From contig JACCXP010000224.1 of assembly GCA_013696905.1 (NCBI GenBank), positions 1-5,249 on the forward strand: a stretch of DNA of 5,249 nt. Direction: 5' to 3'. Every line of letters starts with the position of its first letter. Position 1 is the first letter of the stretch. The notes beneath the pieces were generated by a model. It did no database searches. It had not been told where the DNA came from and saw nothing but the letters and a program-made list of their open reading frames with translations. Source of the DNA: Thermoleophilaceae bacterium. GTDB lineage: Bacteria > Actinomycetota > Thermoleophilia > Solirubrobacterales > Thermoleophilaceae. Positions 1 to 5,104 of this stretch are shown one piece after another. Both the position numbers and the translations under genes were made by a program.

Positions 1-144
1 GCATCGTTGTTCAGGAAGGTGGCCGAGTTCGCGCGCAGCCCGCAGGGACGTGAGCTCGCGGAGAAGGCCAAGCAGAAGGCCAAGGACCCGGAGACGCGCC
101 GCAAGATCGAGGAGCTGCGGGGCAAGGACGGCCGCAAGCGCTGA
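1..144 (+). CDS. C-terminal part of a small, charged hypothetical protein (5' end outside window)
   Basis: An open frame runs from the window edge to a TGA at 142-144 and encodes 47 visible residues. It begins ASLFRKVAEFARSPQGRELA and continues with a Lys/Arg/Glu-rich, probably helical stretch (EKAKQKAKDPETRRKIEELR) ending KDGRKR. There is no membrane segment, signal peptide or catalytic motif. The LFRKVAEFARSPQGR start resembles the N-termini of short (about 50-70 residue) basic proteins common in actinobacteria, so the true start codon may lie only a codon or a few upstream of base 1; this is from memory of the family style and cannot be checked here. No function is known to me. It lies 37 bases upstream of tRNA-Gln on the same strand, but nothing links the two functionally. 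Confidence 0.6.
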   Translation, partial: ASLFRKVAEFARSPQGRELAEKAKQKAKDPETRRKIEELRGKDGRKR

Positions 145-163
145 GCCTCGACTGCCCTCTAGC

Positions 164-169
164 TATCCT
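164..169 (+). promoter_or_regulatory. possible -10 element for tRNA-Gln
   Basis: TATCCT fits the actinobacterial TANNNT -10 consensus and would put transcription start about 6 bases before the mature tRNA 5' end at 182, a sensible leader for RNase P processing. No TTGAC-like -35 is found at 16-19 bases upstream (that region is the end of the preceding gene), so support is positional only. Confidence 0.25.
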
Positions 170-181
170 CCGGGCAACAGT

Positions 182-252
182 TGCCGGGTCGTCTAATGGT
201 AAGACGCCAGCCTCTGGAGCTGGTTATTGGGGTTCGAGTCCCTGCCCGGCAG
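182..252 (+). tRNA. tRNA-Gln (anticodon CTG)
   Basis: A full cloverleaf can be drawn. The acceptor stem TGCCGGG (182-188) pairs perfectly with CCCGGCA (245-251), with discriminator G at 252. The D stem GTCT/AGAC (191-194, 202-205) has a loop containing the GG pair. The anticodon stem CCAGC/GCTGG (207-211, 219-223) closes loop CTCTGGA, which places CTG at 214-216 and reads CAG (Gln). The variable loop is about 4 bases. The T arm (228-244) carries the TTCGAGT loop; its two outermost pairs are G-T wobbles. The T1-A72 first pair is typical of bacterial tRNA-Gln. CCA is not encoded (GTA follows), so CCA addition is post-transcriptional. It decodes glutamine CAG codons, the favoured Gln codon in GC-rich genomes. 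Confidence 0.93.
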
Positions 253-310
253 TAGGAATGGCCTTGCGCCACCGCGGGGCCTCCGCCCACCGCCGTGCGT
301 GTCGCCGTCA

Positions 311-335
311 GTCGCCGCACCTGGCAGGCGGCGAC
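311..335 (+). terminator. stem-loop downstream of tRNA-Gln, possible terminator
   Basis: GTCGCCGC (311-318) and GCGGCGAC (328-335) form a perfect 8-bp GC-rich stem with a 9-base loop. A second copy of the left arm core, GTCGCCG at 301-307, could compete for the same right arm. No U-run follows (CCCGTATTG comes next), so it is not a textbook intrinsic terminator, although GC-rich actinobacteria often use such U-poor hairpins. Its place 58 bases after the tRNA and before the next gene's leader suits termination of the tRNA transcript. It could equally be a regulatory leader structure. Confidence 0.35.
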
Positions 336-336
336 C

Positions 337-352
337 CCGTATTGCCGTATTG
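337..352 (+). repeat. perfect 8-bp tandem direct repeat
   Basis: CCGTATTG occurs twice back to back (337-344, 345-352). The second copy runs into TTGACC (350-355), a fair -35-like hexamer. Tandem half-sites overlapping a -35 are a common operator layout, but no regulator is encoded nearby and the repeat could be chance. Confidence 0.4.
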
Positions 353-385
353 ACCCTGACTTGGCGCCCTAGGCGCCGTTATAGG
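350..385 (+). promoter_or_regulatory. possible promoter/operator region of the oxygenase gene
   Basis: The region holds a -35-like TTGACC (350-355), the dyad GGCGCC-CTA-GGCGCC (363-377) and a -10-like TATAGG (380-385). The two hexamers are 24 bases apart, too far for an ordinary sigma-70 type promoter, so they probably do not work together as read. TATAGG alone could be a -10 with a poor -35. The GGCGCC dyad sits where a regulator would control entry to the 499 gene. The transcription start is not determined, and the leader would be roughly 100 bases long. Confidence 0.25.
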
Positions 386-440
386 GACTACGGCGGCCGT
401 CGGCCACCGTGCGGGATGGAACCCGGACACTGAGGCGGGA

Positions 441-475
441 CGTGGAGGCCGGCTGGGAACGGCCGGTGATTCACG
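441..475 (+). other. leader hairpin upstream of the oxygenase ribosome binding site
   Basis: CCGGC (449-453) pairs with GCCGG (462-466) around an 8-base loop. An outer CGTG (441-444) can pair with CACG (472-475) across an internal loop. The structure ends 12 bases before the Shine-Dalgarno and does not sequester it, so it could stabilise the mRNA or be incidental. It matches no riboswitch class I recognise. Confidence 0.25.
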
Positions 476-487
476 TCGTGGAAACCC

Positions 488-494
488 AAGGAGG
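488..494 (+). promoter_or_regulatory. Shine-Dalgarno AAGGAGG setting the start at 499
   Basis: AAGGAGG is a near-perfect anti-16S match and ends 4 bases before ATG 499. It decides between 499 and the in-frame ATG at 409, which lies in repeat-rich leader sequence and would add 30 residues without family resemblance. Confidence 0.85.
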
Positions 495-498
495 GGCT

Positions 499-1800
499 AT
501 GAGTGCTCACGCCGGGCAGATACAGGTAAAGGTGCTGCGGTTCAAGGGCCGATTGGGGCGGCTGTCGACCCAGAGTCCCAGATGGCTGATGATGTTCGTC
601 CTCTCGCGGTTCGAGATCGTTCGCGCCACGGTCACGCATCTTCGCCGGTCCGCCTCGCTCGCCGACCTGCCACAAGGGCCGTCGCTCTTCGAGGATCTCG
701 ACGTGGACCGCGCGGTCGAGCGGCTTAGGGATGACGGCTACGTGCCCGGCATCGTCCTGCCTTCGGAGTCGGCGGGCGACATCCTCGAGTTCGCACGCAC
801 GGTGCAGGCCCGCGGCAACGGCGACGCGGCGCTCGGGCTACGTGTGTCCGACGCGCACGCATGGGAGGACGAGAACGGTATGAAGCTCGTCAAGGCCGAC
901 TTTCGAGCTGCCGCCGAGCGTTCTTTGGCCGTGAGGATGGTCACTCAGGACCCGAAGCTCTGCGAGATCGCGGCGCGCTACCTCGATGCCGCGCCGAGGC
1001 CCGCGCGAGCCGGGCTTTGGTGGAGCTTTGCCTGCGAGTCGACGGTCGAGGAGCGCCTGGCCGCCGCCCCGGCGCAGGAGCTCTTCCATTACGACGCCAT
1101 CGATTATCGAGCGCTCTTCTTCTTCTTCTACCTGACGGACGTCGACGAGACGACGGGCCCGCACATGGTCGCCCGTGGTAGCCACAGGCGTAAGAAGCTC
1201 GGGCACCGGCTGTCGTTGTTCGTCGGCCGCTCGGATGCCGAGATGTTGAGGTACTACGGCGAAGAGAGCGTGCTCACGGTGACCGGGCCGGCGGGGACGG
1301 GCTTCGCCGAGGACCCCTTCTGCTTCCATCGAGGGACGCCTCCGATGGGCGGCGACCGGCTGATGATGCGCGTCGAGTTCCGCGTCGCGGACTACAGCCG
1401 CGCGAAGGAGGCCAGAGCGACGCGGCCGGAACGCAGGCGCGGGGACGTTCCGGGGCTAGGCCGCGGCCTGATCCGCCCAGTCGCGATAGAGCGCCGCGTA
1501 CGCGCCGCCCGCATCGAGCAGCTCCTCGTGCGTGCCCTGCTCGACGATTGCGCCATGGTCGAGCACGACGATCCGCCCCGCGCCCCTGATGGTCGACAGG
1601 CGGTGGGCGATCACGATCGCCGTACGGCCGGCGAGCAGCCGCCGCAGCCCGTGCTCGATGCGCGACTCGGTGTGCACGTCGACGTTCGAGGTCGCCTCGT
1701 CGAGGATCAGCACCCGGGGGTCGGCGATCGCCGCGCGCGCGAACGCCACGAGCTGGCGCTGCCCCGCCGACAGGTGCCCGCCGCGCTCGCCTACGGCTGA
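499..1800 (+). CDS. PhyH-family Fe(II)/2-oxoglutarate dioxygenase, lacking a stop at its expected end
   Basis: From ATG 499 the frame encodes 433 residues, of which about the first 300-319 look like real protein. The family uses Fe(II), 2-oxoglutarate and O2 to hydroxylate small molecules in the cytosol; the substrate here is unknown. Visible core: WWSF near residue 175, the iron-binding H197-Y-D199 in ELFHYDAID, FFFFYLTDVDE, GPHMVARGSHR, distal iron ligand H277 in FCFHRGTPP, and R287 (possibly R291) in RLMMRVEF for 2-oxoglutarate. The H-x-D...H...R order and spacing match phytanoyl-CoA hydroxylase-like enzymes. No signal peptide is seen. Residues 1-60 are basic and not diagnostic. Relatives usually end soon after the RLMMRVEFR strand, but here no stop occurs: the frame crosses the convergent junction and is antisense to the ABC gene for its last 114 codons. 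That tail (many R, P, D, no motif) looks artefactual. The true product is probably about 300-320 residues, with a lost stop, a frameshift or a sequencing error near 1385-1456 (another frame stops at 1457-1459). Confidence 0.8.
   Translation: MSAHAGQIQVKVLRFKGRLGRLSTQSPRWLMMFVLSRFEIVRATVTHLRRSASLADLPQGPSLFEDLDVDRAVERLRDDGYVPGIVLPSESAGDILEFARTVQARGNGDAALGLRVSDAHAWEDENGMKLVKADFRAAAERSLAVRMVTQDPKLCEIAARYLDAAPRPARAGLWWSFACESTVEERLAAAPAQELFHYDAIDYRALFFFFYLTDVDETTGPHMVARGSHRRKKLGHRLSLFVGRSDAEMLRYYGEESVLTVTGPAGTGFAEDPFCFHRGTPPMGGDRLMMRVEFRVADYSRAKEARATRPERRRGDVPGLGRGLIRPVAIERRVRAARIEQLLVRALLDDCAMVEHDDPPRAPDGRQAVGDHDRRTAGEQPPQPVLDARLGVHVDVRGRLVEDQHPGVGDRRARERHELALPRRQVPAALAYG
1426..1453. terminator. 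stem-loop between the convergent genes, possible bidirectional terminator
   Basis: CCGGAACG (1426-1433) and CGTTCCGG (1446-1453) form a perfect 8-bp stem with a 12-base loop. It starts about 45 bases after the last conserved oxygenase strand and ends 2 bases from the exporter gene's stop codon. This is where a shared terminator for two convergent transcripts is expected. There is no U-run on either side, so intrinsic activity is uncertain. Its position inside the oxygenase open frame argues that the oxygenase should have stopped before it. Confidence 0.45.
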
Positions 1801-3315
1801 GTCGTAGCCCTCGGGCAGCCGGAGGATGAACTCGTCCGCGCCGACCGCCCGGGCCGCGGCCTCGACGTCCTCGGGCGTGGCGCCCGCGCGCCCGAAGGCG
1901 ATGTTCTCGCCGATCGTGCCGGAGAACAGGAAGCCCTCCTGCGGCACGACGCCGAGCTGCGAGCGCAGCGAGCGCTCGGTGACCTCGCGCAGGTCGTGCC
2001 CGTCGACGAGCATGCGGCCGCGCGTCGGGTCGTAGAAGCGCGCGACGAGCTTGACGAGCGTCGACTTGCCGGCCCCGGTCGAGCCGACGAGCGCGACCGT
2101 CTGCCCGGGGGGGACAACCAGGTCGATGTCGCGGAGGGCCCAGCCGGTCTCGTCGTCAGGCCCGGCGCCGTTGGCGCCCGCGGGCTCGGGCTCCCCGGCG
2201 TAGGAGAACCAGACGTCCTCGAAGCGCAGCTCGCCGCGCACGGGCGGCAATTCGCGCGCACCGGGGCGCTCCACCACGTCCGGCTCCTCGTCGAGCAGGT
2301 CGAAGACCTTGTCGAGTGCCGCCATGCCCGCCTGGTAGGTCGTGTAAAGCTGTGAGAGCTGCTGGATCGGGTCGAAGAAGCTCTGCAGGTAGAAGACGAA
2401 GGCGACGAGCACGCCGAGCGTGACGCCGTCGCCGGCGAGCACCTGGCGCCCGCCGTAGATCAGGATCGCCGCGGTCGCGACCGCCGACAGCAGCTCGACG
2501 GCCGGGAAGTAGGCGGCGTTCAGGTGGACGGTGCGCATGTTGACGGCGCGGTGCTCGTCGTTCAGCTCCGCGAAGCGCCGCTCGTGGCGTGGCTCCTGGG
2601 CGAAGGCGCGCACGACGCGCACGCCCGCGAGCGTCTCCTGGAGGTAGGCGGTAACGAGCGCGATCTTCTCGCGCGTCGCGCGGTAGGCGCCCGCCGAGGC
2701 GATCCGGAACGCGACGCTCCCGACGGCGAGCAGCGGAAAGACGAGGAACGTGATCAGCGCCAGCTCGACGTCCATGAAGAGCAGGATCGCCGCCGTCCCG
2801 ATCAGCGTCAGCGTCGAGGCGAAGAGCGTGGCGACGCCGTCGGTCACGAGCTGGTCGAGCGCCTGGACGTCGTTGGTCATGCGCGAGATCAGCACACCCG
2901 CGCGGTTACGCGAGTAGAAGCCAATCGAGAGCCGCTGGAGGTGGCGGAAGATGCGCAGCCTGAGGTCCTGGAGGGCCCGCTGGCCGACCCAGTTGACGAG
3001 GTAGGTCTGGGCGTAGCTCGCGCCCCAGTTGAGGATCGCTGCGGCGACGAACACGACCACGATCACGGTCAGCGCATCGGGATTGCCCGCCCTGATGCCG
3101 TCGTCGACCGCGCGCCCGGCGAGGTATGGCGGCGCGAGCGACGCCGCCACGGCCACGAGCAGCGTCACGAACATCAGGATCACCCGCCCGCGATAGGGGC
3201 CCAGCAGCTCGAACAGCCCGCGCAGCTTGCGCGCGCGGCGGTCCTCGCCGCGCACGATCCGCCACAGCGAGCGCAGCCGGCCGGGCGCGCGGCCGTTCGA
3301 GTCCTGCGCGCTCAC
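1456..3315 (-). CDS. ABC exporter half-transporter with catalytic Walker B Glu and LSAGQ signature (second subunit of pair)
   Basis: This 619-residue protein has the membrane domain fused to the ATPase domain, the usual length for a type IV (multidrug/lipid-type) exporter half. After a basic cytosolic N-terminus (1-40), six membrane helices lie near 44-64, 82-106, 159-181, 183-203, 270-288 and 298-316. The ATPase domain (about 360-600) shows A-loop Y372, Walker A GSTGAGKST (411-419, K417), Q-loop Q459 in VVPQEGFLF, signature LSAGQ (515-519; consensus LSGGQ), Walker B RVLILDE (534-540) with catalytic E540, D-loop SNVD and H-loop H571. It is thus hydrolysis-competent in its own Walker site but has an altered signature. 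A Gly/Pro/acidic insert of about 17 residues (374-390) lies between A-loop and Walker A. The start is GTG 3315, which overlaps the stop of the upstream ABC gene by 4 bases, implying translational coupling and a heterodimer. The substrate is not predictable. It ends with TAG at 1456-1458. Confidence 0.95.
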   Translation of the reverse strand: MSAQDSNGRAPGRLRSLWRIVRGEDRRARKLRGLFELLGPYRGRVILMFVTLLVAVAASLAPPYLAGRAVDDGIRAGNPDALTVIVVVFVAAAILNWGASYAQTYLVNWVGQRALQDLRLRIFRHLQRLSIGFYSRNRAGVLISRMTNDVQALDQLVTDGVATLFASTLTLIGTAAILLFMDVELALITFLVFPLLAVGSVAFRIASAGAYRATREKIALVTAYLQETLAGVRVVRAFAQEPRHERRFAELNDEHRAVNMRTVHLNAAYFPAVELLSAVATAAILIYGGRQVLAGDGVTLGVLVAFVFYLQSFFDPIQQLSQLYTTYQAGMAALDKVFDLLDEEPDVVERPGARELPPVRGELRFEDVWFSYAGEPEPAGANGAGPDDETGWALRDIDLVVPPGQTVALVGSTGAGKSTLVKLVARFYDPTRGRMLVDGHDLREVTERSLRSQLGVVPQEGFLFSGTIGENIAFGRAGATPEDVEAAARAVGADEFILRLPEGYDSAVGERGGHLSAGQRQLVAFARAAIADPRVLILDEATSNVDVHTESRIEHGLRRLLAGRTAIVIAHRLSTIRGAGRIVVLDHGAIVEQGTHEELLDAGGAYAALYRDWADQAAA

Positions 3316-3330
3316 AGCCCCGCCGCCTCC
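3312..3330 (-). promoter_or_regulatory. 4-base GTGA stop/start overlap with upstream ribosome binding site
   Basis: On the - strand, GTGA at 3315-3312 contains both the GTG start of the downstream ABC gene and the TGA stop of the upstream one. A GGAGG (3330-3326) lies 10 bases before the GTG, within the last codons of the upstream gene. This layout favours coupled translation and equal amounts of the two subunits. Confidence 0.7.
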
Positions 3331-5078
3331 GCCTCGAGCTCCTTGCGGGTCAGGAAGACCTGGTCGGGGAGGCCCTTCTCGGCGATCTCGCGGTATAGCT
3401 CCGAGCGCTCGAGCAGCTGGTCGTGACTGCCCTGCGCGGCGATCCGCCCGGCCTCGAGCACGACTATCTCGTCGGCGAGCGAGATCGTCGACAGCCGGTG
3501 CGCGATCACGAACGTCGTCCGCCCGCGCATCACCTCGCCGAGCGCGCGCTTGATCTCCGCCTCGGTGCTTGCGTCGACGCTCGAGGTCGCGTCGTCGAGG
3601 ATCAGGATGCGCGGCTGCTTGAGGATCGCCCGCGCGATCGCAATGCGCTGGCGCTGGCCACCCGAGAGGGTCAGGCCGCGCTCACCGACGAGCGTGTCGT
3701 AGCCGTCGGGAAGCCCGCTGAAGAAGTCGTGGATGCCGGCGCGCCCGGCGGCGCGCTCGACCTCGTCGGGCGTCGCCTCGGGCCGCGCATAGGCGATGTT
3801 CTCGCGCACGGTCGCCGAGAACAGGAACGAGTCGTCGGAGACGAAGGCGATCTCTCCACGCAGCGAGTCGAGCGCCACGTCGCGGACGTCGCTTCCGTCG
3901 ATCAGCACCCGCCCCGCCGTCGGGTCATACAGCCGCGCAAGCAAGGTCACGAGCGTCGTCTTCCCCGACCCCGTGCCCCCGACCAGGGCGATCGTGCTGC
4001 CCGCGGCGACATCGAGGTCGACGTCGCGCAGCACGGGCTCCGCGCTCTCGTAGGCAAACGTCACCCGCTTGAGCTCTACCCGACCTTCGCCCGCAGGAAG
4101 CGGCGGCGCACCCGCCGGGCTCGAGAGGCGCGGCTCGCGGTCGAGCACCTCGAACACGCGCGTTCCGGAGGCGACCGCGCGCTGCGCCATGCCGAGCGCG
4201 ATCCCGAGCGTGCGGATCGGCGCGGTCAGCATCAGCACGTACCCGTAGAAGGCGACGAACTGGCCGATCGTGATCGTCCCGGCGACCGCCTGGCGCCCGC
4301 CGACGAGCAGGATCAGCGCGAGCGACAGGTTCGGCAGGAAGCCGATCAACGGGTTGTAGTAGGCGCGCAGGCGCGTCGACACCATCGACTGGTCGAAGAC
4401 GCGCTGCACGGTGGCGGTGAAGCGCGTGAGCTGGCGCGCCTCCTGCGCGAAAGCCTTCACGACGCGCACGCCCGAGACGTTCTCCTCGGCATCGGCCGTC
4501 AGCTCGGCGATCCGCTGCTGCACCTCCTGGGAGGCGGGGCGGTTGAGCCGCCCGTAGCGCGCTGCTGCCCACAGCACGAACGGCATCGGCGCGAGCGCCA
4601 CCGCCGCGAGGCCGGGGTTGACCGCGAGCATCACCGCCGCCGACACGGCGATCGCGATCAGCGCCTGCGCGATGAAGATCAGCCCGTAGCCGAGGAAGAA
4701 GCGCACAGCCTGCAGGTCGACCGTGGCGCGCGACATCAGCTGGCCCGTCTGCTGTGAGTCGAAGTAGGCGAGCTCGAGCGACTGGAGGTGGCGGTACATC
4801 ATGTTGCGCAGGTCGTACTCGACGCCGAGCGACACCCGTCCGGCGACGAGCCGGCGGGCGGCGGAGAAGCCGAGACGCAGCACCCCGGCGGCGAGGATCG
4901 CGAGCGCGAACGGCCACAATCCCGTCGCGTCGGCGACGCGAACCGCGTCGATCGCGCGCCCGATCAGGAACGGGATCAGGACTCCCGTCACCATCGCCAG
5001 GGCGGCGAGCACGAACGACACGATGACTCCGCCGCGGTAGGGCGCGAGGAACGCGAGCAGTCGCCAGAAGACCTTCAC
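3312..5078 (-). CDS. ABC exporter half-transporter with degenerate ATP site (first subunit of pair)
   Basis: This 588-residue protein is an exporter half with N-terminal membrane domain and C-terminal ATPase domain. Membrane helices lie near 16-38, 52-75, 129-151, 153-173, 246-262 and 268-288, with the coupling region AEENVSGVRVVKAFAQE at 197-213. The ATPase domain (about 333-570) has A-loop Y343, Walker A GGTGSGKTT (367-375, K373), canonical signature LSGGQ (471-475), Walker B RILILDD (490-496), D-loop SSVD and H-loop H527. Two key residues differ from consensus: the catalytic Glu is D496 and the Q-loop Gln is D415 (FVSDDSFLF instead of VPQ-type). This is the pattern of the degenerate-site subunit in heterodimeric exporters such as TM287/288, LmrCD and BmrCD. 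The start is GTG 5078; an in-frame TAA at 5096-5094 rules out a longer protein except for a CTG one codon earlier. No good Shine-Dalgarno precedes it, so it may rely on coupling to the SRPBCC gene, whose stop is 11 bases upstream. Confidence 0.95.
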   Translation of the reverse strand: MKVFWRLLAFLAPYRGGVIVSFVLAALAMVTGVLIPFLIGRAIDAVRVADATGLWPFALAILAAGVLRLGFSAARRLVAGRVSLGVEYDLRNMMYRHLQSLELAYFDSQQTGQLMSRATVDLQAVRFFLGYGLIFIAQALIAIAVSAAVMLAVNPGLAAVALAPMPFVLWAAARYGRLNRPASQEVQQRIAELTADAEENVSGVRVVKAFAQEARQLTRFTATVQRVFDQSMVSTRLRAYYNPLIGFLPNLSLALILLVGGRQAVAGTITIGQFVAFYGYVLMLTAPIRTLGIALGMAQRAVASGTRVFEVLDREPRLSSPAGAPPLPAGEGRVELKRVTFAYESAEPVLRDVDLDVAAGSTIALVGGTGSGKTTLVTLLARLYDPTAGRVLIDGSDVRDVALDSLRGEIAFVSDDSFLFSATVRENIAYARPEATPDEVERAAGRAGIHDFFSGLPDGYDTLVGERGLTLSGGQRQRIAIARAILKQPRILILDDATSSVDASTEAEIKRALGEVMRGRTTFVIAHRLSTISLADEIVVLEAGRIAAQGSHDQLLERSELYREIAEKGLPDQVFLTRKELEAEAAGL

Positions 5079-5085
5079 CAGATCT

Positions 5086-5104
5086 GACTTTACTTAGTGA
5101 AGTC
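5086..5104. promoter_or_regulatory. 19-bp near-perfect palindrome, possible operator
   Basis: GACTTTACTTAGTGAAGTC is symmetric about base 5095: 8 of 9 base pairs match and the ninth (5091/5099) is T-G. It is an AT-rich island in GC-rich DNA, ends 7 bases upstream of the exporter GTG start, and covers the last codons and stop of the SRPBCC gene. Its size and symmetry resemble sites of MarR- or TetR-type repressors, which often control exporters, but no regulator is in the window. On the - strand it also includes TAAAGT (5092-5087), which fits a TANNNT -10 box 8 bases before the GTG, so an internal promoter giving a leaderless mRNA is possible. No -35 is evident. Confidence 0.35.

Noticed and set aside
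230..252. tRNA-Gln 3' end as an attachment site of an integrated element
   Set aside because: No second copy of this sequence, integrase or phage gene was seen in the window.
227..433. 68-codon open frame starting inside the tRNA
   Set aside because: It begins within the tRNA-Gln T-arm region, has no ribosome binding site, and gives an Arg/Pro-rich product typical of translated non-coding GC-rich DNA.
409..498. N-terminal extension of the oxygenase from ATG 409
   Set aside because: There is no ribosome binding site before 409, the extension lies in leader sequence with hairpins, and AAGGAGG at 488-494 clearly marks ATG 499.
1117..1128. Four tandem TTC codons (Phe207-210) in the oxygenase as a slippage or phase-variation tract
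   Set aside because: It is a short in-frame triplet repeat within the conserved hydrophobic strand before YLTDVDE; length changes would not shift frame and the residues suit the fold.
838..1329. 163-codon open frame on the - strand opposite the oxygenase
   Set aside because: The + strand shows a coherent HxD...H...R oxygenase core over the same bases; the antisense product has no motif.
1459..1468. GGCCGCGGCC perfect 10-bp palindrome
   Set aside because: It encodes the terminal Ala codons of the exporter; short GC palindromes are expected by chance here, and it has no loop for a hairpin.
2107..2113. Run of seven G (C7 in the ABC coding strand) as a contingency tract
   Set aside because: It encodes the ordinary VVPPGQTV strand before Walker A, the frame is intact, and seven C in GC-rich DNA is unremarkable.
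2524..3426. 300-codon open frame on the + strand opposite the second ABC gene
   Set aside because: The same register effect explains it. The product is low-complexity (R, E, D, H, Q) with no motif.
3423..4757. 444-codon open frame on the + strand opposite the first ABC gene
   Set aside because: It is exactly in codon register with the opposite gene, where stops need TTA, CTA or TCA codons that are rare in GC-rich genes. Its R/H/D/E-rich product has no recognisable domain, whereas the - strand encodes a full ABC exporter.
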